DNA from: Actinomycetes bacterium
GTDB lineage: Bacteria > Actinomycetota > Acidimicrobiia > Acidimicrobiales > RAAP-2
Length of the DNA: 35,912 nt
Assembly: GCA_021793395.1 (NCBI GenBank)
Contig: JAJYSU010000020.1
Location: 1-35,912, forward strand
Direction: 5' to 3'
A program made the translations under genes and the position numbers. Below the pieces are notes generated by a model. It saw only the letters and a program-made list of their open reading frames with translations. It did no database searches and was not told the DNA's origin. This document shows positions 8,283-16,393 of this stretch, in pieces; position 1 is the stretch's first letter, and every line of letters begins with the position of its first letter.

Positions 8283-8606
8283 ATGCGAGAGATGCGTGTT
8301 CATCGCGCCGCGCTCGCCGTGGTCGTCGTGCTGACCACGGTCGGCGTCCTGGTCGTCGCGCTGGGCGCGGTGGCGCTGGTCTGGTACTGGTCGGGTCGCT
8401 ACGGTGGTCGAGCCCGTCGCGGCACGACGTCACTGCGTCGAGGTCCCGGCGCGCACACCACGGCTCGGGGGCAACCCAAGGTGGGATACGCGACCCGGGC
8501 CGGGGCCGAGGCGCACGCGCACCAGCTCTCGCGGCGCGGCGGTGCCGCGATGAGCGCCTACCGCTGCGCCACCTGTGGTCAGTGGCACGTAGGACACGCG
8601 AGGTAA
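8283..8606 (+). CDS. Small one-TM protein with C-terminal zinc-ribbon-like motif
   Basis: This is a 107-residue protein of unknown function. Residues 9-37 (AALAVVVVLTTVGVLVVALG and following) are a TM helix. An Arg-rich linker follows, then KVGYATRAGAEAHAHQL and YRCATCGQWHVGH, where C-x-x-C plus two histidines could bind zinc. The helix-then-YRC-x-x-C-x-x-W-H-x-G-H ending is a pattern seen in small actinobacterial proteins without assigned role. The start could be the ATG at 8283 or at 8292; neither has a strong ribosome site. It is separated from the flavin operon by a hairpin and is probably independent. Confidence 0.6.
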   Translation: MREMRVHRAALAVVVVLTTVGVLVVALGAVALVWYWSGRYGGRARRGTTSLRRGPGAHTTARGQPKVGYATRAGAEAHAHQLSRRGGAAMSAYRCATCGQWHVGHAR

Positions 8607-8637
8607 CCGACGCCGCGAGTAACTCACGTCGCACGAT

Positions 8638-9420
8638 CTACGACGCCGATCCGTTCTCGTAGCGCGCCAGCCACTCGTCGAACTCCGTCGCGACCAGCCG
8701 CGCCCCGGTCAGCCCCGCCGATCGCGACGACGCCAGGAAGACGATCGGCGGCCCCATGATCGCGGGGTCCAGCAGACGACGAGCCAGCGACGGCTCGACG
8801 TCGCCGGGGATCATGCCCGTCGCGGTGGCCCCGCCCGGCAACACCATGTTGACGTTCACGGAGTTCTCGCGCAGGTCCTCGGCCATAATGGCACTCAAGG
8901 ACTCGGCACCCGCTCGTGAGGGCCCGTAGGGAACGAAGCCCCGTCGGCGCATCGTCTCGTAATTCATCGTCACGTTCACGAAAGAACCGCGTCGCTGAGC
9001 GACGAAGTAGGGGGCGAAAGCTCGTGCGACGTGAAAGTACCCCGTAAGGTTCGTGGCCACGACGTCCGCGAATCCCTCCGGACTGACGTCGAAGAACGGC
9101 GCGGGCGACGTTAAAAAGTGCGGATTCACCGTCCTCATACCAATTCCGGCATTATTGACCACGACGTCGAGGCCCTCGAGTTCCTCGAGGGTACGCCGCG
9201 CCGCGTCATCCACCGACCGCGCGTCGCGCACGTCCATCGAGACGCCCACCACGTCGTGACCCGCGAGACGATGTCGCGAGAGTGCGTCGTCGAGACGCGG
9301 ACCGGGCCGAGCCGCGAGCGCCACGCGTGCTCCCGCCTCGGCGAGCGCGTGCGCCATGGCGGCACCGAGGCCGCTCGTCGCCCCGGTCACCAGCACCCGA
9401 GTCCCCTCAAGTTCGCCCAT
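8638..9420 (-). CDS. Short-chain dehydrogenase-like protein with altered catalytic residues
   Basis: This is a Rossmann-fold SDR protein of 260 residues. The nucleotide-binding TGATSGLG (12-19), NNAG (89-92) and the structural Asn124 (TNLTG) are present, and Tyr165 is in place. However, the position 13 residues before Tyr165, normally the catalytic Ser, is Met152 (VNVTMNYETM), and the position four after Tyr, normally Lys, is Arg169 (YGPSR). It may therefore be a weak or non-catalytic dehydrogenase, or use a shifted proton relay. It lies 24 nt downstream of another SDR gene on the same strand, so the two form an operon. Confidence 0.85.
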   Translation of the reverse strand: MGELEGTRVLVTGATSGLGAAMAHALAEAGARVALAARPGPRLDDALSRHRLAGHDVVGVSMDVRDARSVDDAARRTLEELEGLDVVVNNAGIGMRTVNPHFLTSPAPFFDVSPEGFADVVATNLTGYFHVARAFAPYFVAQRRGSFVNVTMNYETMRRRGFVPYGPSRAGAESLSAIMAEDLRENSVNVNMVLPGGATATGMIPGDVEPSLARRLLDPAIMGPPIVFLASSRSAGLTGARLVATEFDEWLARYENGSAS

Positions 9421-9444
9421 CGACGGCCTCGCTCTCCAGATCGT

Positions 9445-10197
9445 CTAGTTCACCGGTCCGCCGGCGACGTACAGGACCTGACCCGACACGAAACCAGACC
9501 TCTCGTCGGCGAAGAACGAGACCGCGTTCGCGATGTCGTCCGGCTGTCCGACGCGACCCACGGGAATCTGCGTCACGGCCATCTCCTGCATCTGCTCAAA
9601 GGAGACCCCGATACGCTGCGCGGTGGCCTCGGTCATGGCGGTAGCAATGAAACCCGGCGCCACCGCGTTCACCGTCACCCCGAAACGACCGAGTTCAATG
9701 GCCAAGGTCTTGGTGAAGCCCTGCAGGCCAGCCTTCGCCGCGGAGTAGTTCGCCTGTCCGCGATTACCGAGAGCCGACGTACTCGACATGTTGACAATGC
9801 GTCCCCACCCAGTCTCCGTCATGAAGCGCTGCGTCGCACGACTCATCAAAAACGCACCGGCCAGGTGGACGTCCATCACCGTGCGCCAATCCGAGAGCTC
9901 CATCTTGAACAACAGGTTGTCGCGCAGGACACCCGCGTTATTCACGAGGATCACGGGTGGCCCCAGAGTGCTCGACACCGTCGCCACCGCCTCGTTCACG
10001 GCACTTTCGTCACTCACGTCCGTACCGAGCGCCACCGCCGCTCGACCGGTGGCGCGTACCGCCTCGACGGTAGCGGCACACGCCTCGGCGTCCAGATCAA
10101 GTACTCCGACGTCGCACCCATCCTCAGCCAGCCGTCGCGCCACGGCGGCGCCTATTCCCCGAGCTGCCCCGGTCACAATGGCGACCCTCTTCGTCAT
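9445..10197 (-). CDS. FabG-like 3-oxoacyl reductase (SDR)
   Basis: This NAD(P)-dependent reductase of the classical SDR family most resembles 3-oxoacyl-ACP/CoA reductases. Motifs are TGAARGIG near the N-terminus, NNAGV, a canonical catalytic set (NMSSTSAL for Ser, NYSAAKAG for Tyr and Lys), and a FabG-style end VSGQVLYVAGGPVN. The ATG at 10195-10197 has AAGGAG seven bases upstream, which fixes the start against an upstream ATG at 10269. It is first in a two-gene leftward operon and divergent from another SDR gene at 10387. Whether it serves synthesis or degradation is unknown; the nearby acyl-CoA ligase and dehydrogenase favour degradation. Confidence 0.88.
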   Translation of the reverse strand: MTKRVAIVTGAARGIGAAVARRLAEDGCDVGVLDLDAEACAATVEAVRATGRAAVALGTDVSDESAVNEAVATVSSTLGPPVILVNNAGVLRDNLLFKMELSDWRTVMDVHLAGAFLMSRATQRFMTETGWGRIVNMSSTSALGNRGQANYSAAKAGLQGFTKTLAIELGRFGVTVNAVAPGFIATAMTEATAQRIGVSFEQMQEMAVTQIPVGRVGQPDDIANAVSFFADERSGFVSGQVLYVAGGPVN

Positions 10198-10351
10198 AGC
10201 CTCTCCTTGTCTCCTGTCCGGCCGGACTCTCCACTCTCCGTCCAACCTACTCACCGGTGTGCCCACCACCGACGCCTACGACGAGTCACGGTCCGAACTC
10301 GCGGTGCGCCCGGTTATCGGCGTCGGACACGACCGATCCTCAACCGCCACC

Positions 10352-10367
10352 TAGTGTGAGTTCACAC
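10352..10367. promoter_or_regulatory. Operator-like inverted repeat overlapping a -10 box
   Basis: GTGTGA (10354-10359) and TCACAC (10362-10367) are perfect inverted arms two bases apart. They overlap TAGTGT (10352-10357), which fits TANNNT. The rightward SDR start is 20 nt further on. The position is right for a TetR/GntR-type repressor site controlling the divergent SDR genes. No regulator gene lies next to it. Confidence 0.4.
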
Positions 10368-10386
10368 CACCTCGAAAGGAGTAACC

Positions 10387-11175
10387 GTGATCACAGATCT
10401 TTTTCGTCTCGACGACCAGGTAGCGGTCATCACTGGTGGCGGACGCGGTATCGGCGCCGCCAGCGCCGTCGCCCTCGCCGAGTGCGGGGCGAACGTCATC
10501 ATCGCCTCGCGCACCGCGAGCGACCTTGACGCCGTCGCCGCTCGGGTCGCCGCGGCCGGCCGTCGTGCGGTGACCGTCGTGGGCGACCTCACCGATCTCG
10601 ACGTCGTCCGCTCACTCGCGGCGACCGCCCAACGCGAGTTCGGCCGTCTGGACGTGGTCGTGAACAACGTGGGGGGCACGATTCCCCTCCCCTTCCTCGA
10701 CACGACTCCCGAGTACCTCGAGGAAGCATTCCACTTCAACGTCACCACCGCCCACGCCCTCAACCTGGCCGCCGTACCACTCATGCTGGATCACGGTGGT
10801 GGCGTCATCGTCAACCTCACGTCGGTCATGGGGCGCATCGCCGGTCGCGGCTACGCTGCCTACGGCGCCACCAAGGCGGCGCTGGCGCACTACACGCGCC
10901 TCGCCGCCAAGGACCTCGCGCCACGTATTCGCGTCAATGCCATCGCGGCCGGCTCCACAGCCACGTCGGCGCTCGACATCGTTACCTCTACCCCCGAGCT
11001 CAAGGCGATGATGGAAGAACTCACGCCCCTGCACCGGATCGCCGCCCCCGAGGAGATCGCCGCCGGAGTCGTCTACCTCGCGTCGCCCGCGGGAGCCTTC
11101 CTCACCGGGAAGATACTCGAGATCGACGGCGGCACCGACGTGCCGAGCCTCGACTTCAACCTCCCCGACCTGTAG
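10387..11175 (+). CDS. Short-chain dehydrogenase, steroid/2-enoyl type
   Basis: This is a 262-residue classical SDR. It shows TGGGRGIG (17-24), NNVG in place of the usual NNAG, catalytic Ser in [16 protein letters not shown] carrying Tyr and Lys, and a C-terminal [20 protein letters not shown]. Proteins with this NNVG signature and ending are often annotated as 7-alpha-hydroxysteroid or 2,4-dienoyl reductase-like, but the substrate cannot be read from sequence. The GTG start at 10387 has AAAGGAG seven bases before it. It is divergent from the FabG-like operon and sits behind an operator-like palindrome. Confidence 0.87.
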   Translation: MITDLFRLDDQVAVITGGGRGIGAASAVALAECGANVIIASRTASDLDAVAARVAAAGRRAVTVVGDLTDLDVVRSLAATAQREFGRLDVVVNNVGGTIPLPFLDTTPEYLEEAFHFNVTTAHALNLAAVPLMLDHGGGVIVNLTSVMGRIAGRGYAAYGATKAALAHYTRLAAKDLAPRIRVNAIAAGSTATSALDIVTSTPELKAMMEELTPLHRIAAPEEIAAGVVYLASPAGAFLTGKILEIDGGTDVPSLDFNLPDL

Positions 11176-11193
11176 GCGAGTCGACGAACCAGT

Positions 11194-11212
11194 CGACGGC
11201 GCGCCGGCGTCG
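11194..11212 (+). terminator. Possible hairpin after the SDR gene
   Basis: The arms cgacg (11194-11198) and cgtcg (11208-11212) enclose a GC-rich, partly self-complementary loop 18 nt after the stop at 11175. There is no U-tract, so the support is weak. Confidence 0.25.
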
Positions 11213-11256
11213 TCACTCAGCACCACTCACGTACCACCGCGAACAACAACAACCCG

Positions 11257-11297
11257 TACGCTGGTCGCAGTGACACGTGTCCGCCGGGTCACGTGTC
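11257..11297 (+). promoter_or_regulatory. -10-like box and two CACGTGTC repeats upstream of the fourth SDR
   Basis: TACGCT at 11257-11262 fits TANNNT. Downstream, CACGTGTC occurs at 11274-11281 and again at 11290-11297. The first copy lies within the perfect palindrome GACACGTGTC (11272-11281). The copies are 16 bp apart, on nearly the same helical face, between the presumed transcription start and the ribosome site. This suits a dimeric regulator, but none is identified. Confidence 0.3.
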
Positions 11298-11319
11298 GAC
11301 GCACGAGCCAGGAGAGAGC

Positions 11320-12153
11320 ATGACCGCACGAACATGGTTCATCACCGGAGCCTCACGGGGCTTCGGACGCGAGTGGACTCTCGCGGCGCTGGAGCGTGGC
11401 GACGCCGTCGTCGCCACCGCTCGACGTCCCGAGATGCTGAATGACCTCACGGCAACCTACGGTGACCGCACACTGCTGGTACTGCCGCTCGACGTCACCG
11501 ACCACGCGGCGGCCACCGACGCCGTGCACCACGCCGAACAACACTTCGGGGGTCTGGACATCGTCGTCAACAACGCCGGCTACGGGCAGTTTGGAATGGT
11601 CGAAGAGATCAGCGAGGCCGAGGCGCGCGCGCAAATGGAGACGAACTTCTTCGGCGCGTTGTGGGTGACCCAAGCCGCTCTCCCCTTCCTTCGCGAACGA
11701 CGCCGTGGACACATCATTCAGGTCTCCTCTATTGGCGGCATCTCCGCGTTCGCCAACGTCGGCATGTACCACGCCTCGAAGTGGGCCCTCGAGGGCCTCA
11801 GCCAGTCGCTGTCGCTGGAGGTGGCCGAGTTCGATATCGCGGTGACGATCGTGGAGCCCGGCGCCTACGCGACGGACTGGGGCGGCTCGTCGGCCCGCCA
11901 CGCGCAGCCCCTACCCGACTACGACGGCGTGCGCGATCGCAGTGCGCAACTGCGCGCCCAGCGTCAGCGAGGTCCCGGCAACCCCGTCGCTACCCGCGAC
12001 GCGCTCCTACGCGTCGTCGACGCCGACACGCCACCACTGCGGCTGCTCCTCGGTGATGGCCCCCTCGCGGTCGCGGTCGCGGACTACGAGTCGCGCCTAC
12101 GCGAGTGGCGCGAGTGGGAGCCCGTCTCGCGAGCGGCTCAGGGGCACGACTAG
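11320..12153 (+). CDS. Short-chain dehydrogenase/oxidoreductase (classical SDR)
   Basis: This is a 277-residue SDR. Residues near the start read TWFITGASRGFGREW, with the TGxxxGxG cofactor loop. NNAGYGQFG, VSSIGGISAF (Ser) and YHASKWALEG (Tyr and Lys) follow, so the catalytic set is complete. The extended C-terminus (about 60 residues after PGAYATDW) is typical of the SDR subgroup that resembles retinol-dehydrogenase-like and YusZ-like proteins. The ATG at 11320 has AGGAGAG upstream and is preferred over a start at 11293. The next gene, a helicase, appears to have its own promoter. Confidence 0.87.
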   Translation: MTARTWFITGASRGFGREWTLAALERGDAVVATARRPEMLNDLTATYGDRTLLVLPLDVTDHAAATDAVHHAEQHFGGLDIVVNNAGYGQFGMVEEISEAEARAQMETNFFGALWVTQAALPFLRERRRGHIIQVSSIGGISAFANVGMYHASKWALEGLSQSLSLEVAEFDIAVTIVEPGAYATDWGGSSARHAQPLPDYDGVRDRSAQLRAQRQRGPGNPVATRDALLRVVDADTPPLRLLLGDGPLAVAVADYESRLREWREWEPVSRAAQGHD

Positions 12154-12254
12154 CTCGACCCGGAGGTGACGCGGCTGACGGCGAACGAGCAACCGAGTCC
12201 ATTTCCCCTACATTTCACGCGAAGTGTTACCCCGACTCGGCGACGACACCGACC

Positions 12255-12290
12255 AGGTCGAGGTCGAGGTCGAGGTCGAGGTCGAGGTCA
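12255..12290 (+). repeat. Hexanucleotide tract (AGGTCG)5 plus one variant
   Basis: Five exact copies of aggtcg (12255-12284) are followed by aggtca (12285-12290). The tract lies 50 nt upstream of the preferred helicase start, around the -35 to -70 region of its predicted promoter. A six-base unit would change promoter spacing but not the frame. Confidence 0.8.
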
Positions 12291-12326
12291 ACGGCGCATG
12301 ATCTCGATCCCCCGTACCCCCGTGGG

Positions 12327-12332
12327 TAGAGT
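12327..12332 (+). promoter_or_regulatory. -10 box for a leaderless helicase transcript
   Basis: TAGAGT matches TANNNT and lies exactly seven bases before the ATG at 12340. Transcription would therefore start at or next to the ATG. No Shine-Dalgarno sequence precedes this ATG, which fits leaderless translation. Confidence 0.5.
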
Positions 12333-12339
12333 CGAACGT

Positions 12340-14376
12340 ATGTTCGCCTTCCGACAGGAACTCAACGATCGCCAGCGTGAGGCTGCCACCTTCGCCGGTG
12401 GTCCCCTCCGCGTTCTAGCCGGTCCGGGTACCGGTAAGACCACCACGCTCGCCGCCCGCGTTGACGTCCTGCTGGGGCGCGGCGTCACGCCCGAACGGAT
12501 CCTCCTGCTGACCTTTACCCGGCGAGCCGCACGTGACGTGATCAGTCGAGTTCACGCCACGCGGGGCGATGACCGCGCACGTCGCGTGTCGGGCGGCACG
12601 TTCCACTCCGTCGCTCACCGCACCCTTCGCCAGCACGCCGCGGTCCTGGGCCTGCCCGAAGGATTCGGTGTCATTGACCAGGTCGACGCCGCCGACCTAC
12701 TCGATCTCGTTCGCGGAGAGCTCGGTGTGATCAGCGGCGCACGACGTCTTCCCCGAAAGACCACGCTGGCGAGCCTCTACTCACGTGTGGTCAACACCGC
12801 CACCCCTCTCGCCGAGGTCATGGCGGACGCGACGCCCTGGTGCGCGGACACCGTCGGCGACGTGAGTGACATCTTCAACGCCTTCGTCGCGCGCAAACGG
12901 TCACTCGGCCTCTTAGACTTCGACGACCTTCTCCTCTTCTGGCGCGCCGCCGTGCACGACGAGCACCTCGGCGACACGTTAGGTGCCGCGTACGACCACA
13001 TCCTCGTCGACGAGTTTCAGGACGTGAACCAACTCCAGTGGGACATCCTCATCGGACTGCGTCGCCGCGACCCACGCCTCACCCTGATCGGTGACGACGC
13101 GCAGGCGATCTACGGCTTTCGCGGCGCCTCGGCCCGCTTTCTGCTCGACGCGCCTCGGCGCCTCGACGGGCTCACCACGATTACTCTCGATCTCAACTAC
13201 CGGTCATGCGCCGCCGTCCTGCGAGTAGCCAACGCGGTCGCGGCCGATGCCCCCGAGGGATTCTTCTCCGTTCTTCGCGAGGCGACGCCCGTCGCCGACG
13301 TCGCGACGCCGGTACTCGAGCACTGCACCGACGAACGCCACCAGTCCGAGCGAGTGGCCGATCGCGTCCTCGAACTCTACGAGCAGGGAGTACCACTACG
13401 CCGCCAGTCCGTCCTCTTCCGGACCTCCCACCACAGCGCCGACCTCGAACTCGAACTCGCCCGCCGGCGGATCCCCTTCGTCAAGTACGGAGGATTACGC
13501 TTCCTCGAGGCGGCACACGTCAAGGACTTGCTGGCGGCCTTCCGTCTCGCGGATAACCCCCGCGACGAAATGGCGTGGTTCCGCCTCCTCCAGCTCGTGC
13601 CCGGGGTCGGGCCCGTGAAGGCTCGTCGGGCCATCGACGCGCTACGCAATGATGACGGATATCTGCCAACCCGACACGCGGACGTCGTACGCCGCTGGTC
13701 ACTCGTGCGCGACACGTTACCGCGCGAATCCCACGCGATCGTCACGGACCTCGCCTTCTCCCTCGACGCGCGCACGGGCGAGGCGGTGGAGGTGCACGCC
13801 GAACGAATTCGTCTCGCGCTCGCCCCGCTCATCCTCGCCTCGTACGACGACCCCGCACCGCGTCTAGAAGATCTGGGGGCGCTCGTGCTGGGCTGCGCGG
13901 GGGCGTCGCGTCTGAGCGACGTCGCCGCCGACCAGACCCTCGAGCCTCCCGCCTCGACCGGTGATCTGGCGGGCCCGCCGCTGTTAGACGACGACTGGCT
14001 GGTGCTGTCGACGGTGCACTCGGCTAAGGGACTCGAGTTCGATGCGGTACACGTGATCCACGCCGCCGACGGCAACTTCCCCTCTGACAGGTCGCTCACC
14101 ACTCCCGAGGGACTTGAGGAGGAGCGACGCCTGTTCTACGTGGCGGTGACGCGAGCCCGTCGCGACCTGCGCATCTACGTACCCCTTCGCTACCACCACC
14201 ACCGCGTGGGCGATGACCACTCCTGGGCCCAACCATCGCGATTCCTGAGTGACGCCGTGCGCGCGACCATGGTGGAGGTCGACGAGCGACCGACGAGTAA
14301 CGAGGCGAACACGACGGTGGTGACACCACTCAATAGCATCTCCCTCGTCGCGGAACACCTGTCCCAACTCTGGTAG
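12340..14376 (+). CDS. UvrD/PcrA-like ATP-dependent DNA helicase (SF1A)
   Basis: This is a 678-residue superfamily 1A helicase for repair or replication restart. Motifs in order: Q-motif region LNDRQREAATF, Walker A LAGPGTGKTTT, Ia LLTFTRRAA, GGTFHSVAHRTL, Walker B ILVDEFQDVNQLQW, III LIGDDAQAIYGFRGA, IV NYRS, V STVHSAKGLEFDAVHVIH and VI EERRLFYVAVTRAR. It is compact and lacks the HRDC tail of the other helicase in this window. The frame is open back to 12166, but those residues are Arg/Gly-rich. The ATG at 12340 sits seven bases after a TANNNT box, so I prefer it; an ATG at 12298 is the alternative. Confidence 0.87.
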   Translation: MFAFRQELNDRQREAATFAGGPLRVLAGPGTGKTTTLAARVDVLLGRGVTPERILLLTFTRRAARDVISRVHATRGDDRARRVSGGTFHSVAHRTLRQHAAVLGLPEGFGVIDQVDAADLLDLVRGELGVISGARRLPRKTTLASLYSRVVNTATPLAEVMADATPWCADTVGDVSDIFNAFVARKRSLGLLDFDDLLLFWRAAVHDEHLGDTLGAAYDHILVDEFQDVNQLQWDILIGLRRRDPRLTLIGDDAQAIYGFRGASARFLLDAPRRLDGLTTITLDLNYRSCAAVLRVANAVAADAPEGFFSVLREATPVADVATPVLEHCTDERHQSERVADRVLELYEQGVPLRRQSVLFRTSHHSADLELELARRRIPFVKYGGLRFLEAAHVKDLLAAFRLADNPRDEMAWFRLLQLVPGVGPVKARRAIDALRNDDGYLPTRHADVVRRWSLVRDTLPRESHAIVTDLAFSLDARTGEAVEVHAERIRLALAPLILASYDDPAPRLEDLGALVLGCAGASRLSDVAADQTLEPPASTGDLAGPPLLDDDWLVLSTVHSAKGLEFDAVHVIHAADGNFPSDRSLTTPEGLEEERRLFYVAVTRARRDLRIYVPLRYHHHRVGDDHSWAQPSRFLSDAVRATMVEVDERPTSNEANTTVVTPLNSISLVAEHLSQLW

Positions 14377-14746
14377 CCACGCCTTCGTCGTGCGACGCAC
14401 GGTGCGACCCTCTGTGCACGAGTGGGCGACGCGCCGCGGCCGTCACGGTCAACCGCTGCGACCACCGTCCGCTGACTCCGTAACGTCATCGTCCCCCGAC
14501 TCGTCGACAACTGACGTCACGAAGCGTTTGCGGGGACCCTCGACTCCATCATCTCCGCATCTCACTCATGACCATCACCGCGCTGGCGACAAGCCGCGAC
14601 GTTACCGAAGGGGGCAACGAGACGGCCCTCATCGTCTCCTACCCCTACTCCCCTGCGTCGATCGTCGGACGACGCCCACGCCTCGCGGGGCCACCGGCCG
14701 CGTCACTACCTCGAGGGGCGCCGCGGCGCGAGACCACCAACGACGG
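14377..14746. other. Intergenic stretch without a visible gene
   Basis: This is 370 nt between the convergent helicase and acyl-CoA ligase genes. Short ORFs here are Arg/Thr-rich and match nothing. I see no strong hairpin, promoter or RNA gene. Confidence 0.4.
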
Positions 14747-16363
14747 TCACGAACGATCGGGCTCGGCGTCACGAAGATGATCACGCACGTCATGCTTACG
14801 CACTTTGCCCGTCGCGGTCCTGGGCAACTCGTCCATCACCACGACGGACTTGGGGACTTGGAAACCGGCGAGGTGCTCCTTCGCGTACGCGATAACGCGC
14901 GTCGCCAGCTCCTCACGTCCTACCGTGTCGTCGGGTACGACGACCGCGCACACGGCCTCGCCCCAGTAGGCATCGGGAACGCCGACGATGGAGCACTCAC
15001 GAACACCCGGAGCGGTGCTGACGACCCGTTCGACGTCAACTGACGACACGTTCTCGCCGCCACTCTTAATAACGTCCTTCAGCCGATCCGTGAACCAGAC
15101 CACGCCGTCGGCGTCCACCCGTCCCAGATCGCCACTGTGGAACCAGCCCTGAGCGAACGCCGCCGCGTTCGCGTCACGATTGTTCCAGTACCCGCTCGCG
15201 ACGTGGGCACCACGGTAAGCAATCTCGCCGACCATGTCGGGACCGAGCACGTTTCCCTCGACGTCCAGGCAACGCGTCAACACCGACGGTACCGACGGGC
15301 CCCACGACTCGGACGCGCTCCAGCGGTGCTCGGGCCACTGCAGGACCGTCGCGGGGACGACCTCGGTCTGACCAGACCCGAGAATCACTGCGGCATTCGG
15401 GAAAGTTGCGTCCACCCGGTCCAGGAGCTCACGCGACATCGGGGCCATCGCGTAGACCGCACGAATGACGGAACTCACGTCACGCGCGGTCCGGCGCTGC
15501 TCCTCCACGACCGCACTCCACATCATCGGCAGCAGCATGAGGTGCGTCGCCCGTTCGCGCTCGATGGTGTCGAGTACGGTCGCCGCGTCGAATGGTCCCG
15601 GTAGTACCACGGTGCCTCCGGTGAAGAGAACGGGAAGACACAGCGTATTAAGGGCGGTGGTGTGAAACAGTGGCAGCACGTTGACGAGCACCGACCACGT
15701 TGATCCCCATCGGTGCTCCATCGCAAAGGCGTCGGTCATACCCGCGACGAACACACTGACGTGGCTGACGAGGACCCCTTTGGGGCGCGACGTGGTCCCT
15801 GAGGTGTAGAGACACTGCACGATGTCGCGATCCTCGATCATCACCTCGACGCGAGACTGATCACGACGCGTTGCCAGATCAGACCAGGCCCGCGCAGTAG
15901 GGAGTCCCGTGGAGGCCACGTCGCCATCGACGATCACTACTTCCAGCTCGCTCAGCGTGTCGTGCAGCGCGGCCACGACTGACGTGAACGTGGTATCGAC
16001 GACGGCGACGCGCGCCCCGGCATCAGCGATGATCCACGCGATGTCCGTGGCCGATAGCTGCACGTTGATCGGCATCGCGACCACTCCCGCCTTCGCGCAC
16101 GCGAAGTACGTCGCCACCGTTCGCCACGAGTTCCCGGTAAGCATCGCCACGGGCTCGTGAGGTGCCACACCGAGTCTGAGGAGAGACGCCCCCAGCGCTT
16201 CCGCGGCGTCATCAAGTTCGTGATAGCGAATGACGACGCCTCGATCGATGATGGCGGCGCGGGTGGGGAACATCGAGGCGCTACGCGTCAGGGCGTCGCC
16301 GACGCACACCCGAGTCGCCAGGTTGTAGGCGAGCGGGTCGACACCGGACAGGTCCGGTTCCAT
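14747..16363 (-). CDS. Acyl-CoA synthetase / AMP-dependent ligase (ANL superfamily)
   Basis: This enzyme activates a carboxylic acid to its CoA thioester via an acyl-adenylate. The 538 residues carry the P-loop-like A3 motif YTSGTTSRPKGV, the A5 region GSGQTE, the hinge GWFHSGDLGRVDADG with the ribose-binding Asp, DRLKDVIKSGGENVSS, and the A10 motif PRTATGKVRKH with the catalytic Lys. The length and the SGGENVSS motif fit fatty-acid or aromatic-acid CoA ligases; the substrate cannot be called. GGGGGAG precedes both the GTG at 16366 and the ATG at 16363. It follows an acyl-CoA dehydrogenase gene by 30 nt, so they share an operon, giving activation plus alpha,beta-desaturation. Confidence 0.9.
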   Translation of the reverse strand: MEPDLSGVDPLAYNLATRVCVGDALTRSASMFPTRAAIIDRGVVIRYHELDDAAEALGASLLRLGVAPHEPVAMLTGNSWRTVATYFACAKAGVVAMPINVQLSATDIAWIIADAGARVAVVDTTFTSVVAALHDTLSELEVVIVDGDVASTGLPTARAWSDLATRRDQSRVEVMIEDRDIVQCLYTSGTTSRPKGVLVSHVSVFVAGMTDAFAMEHRWGSTWSVLVNVLPLFHTTALNTLCLPVLFTGGTVVLPGPFDAATVLDTIERERATHLMLLPMMWSAVVEEQRRTARDVSSVIRAVYAMAPMSRELLDRVDATFPNAAVILGSGQTEVVPATVLQWPEHRWSASESWGPSVPSVLTRCLDVEGNVLGPDMVGEIAYRGAHVASGYWNNRDANAAAFAQGWFHSGDLGRVDADGVVWFTDRLKDVIKSGGENVSSVDVERVVSTAPGVRECSIVGVPDAYWGEAVCAVVVPDDTVGREELATRVIAYAKEHLAGFQVPKSVVVMDELPRTATGKVRKHDVRDHLRDAEPDRS

Positions 16364-16393
16364 CACGCTCCCCCTCGACGCGCGCGACGCGCG

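Noticed and set aside
9118..10359. 413-residue plus-strand ORF
   Set aside because: It is the antisense shadow of two well-supported SDR genes; its translation is His/Arg/Pro-rich with no family motif.
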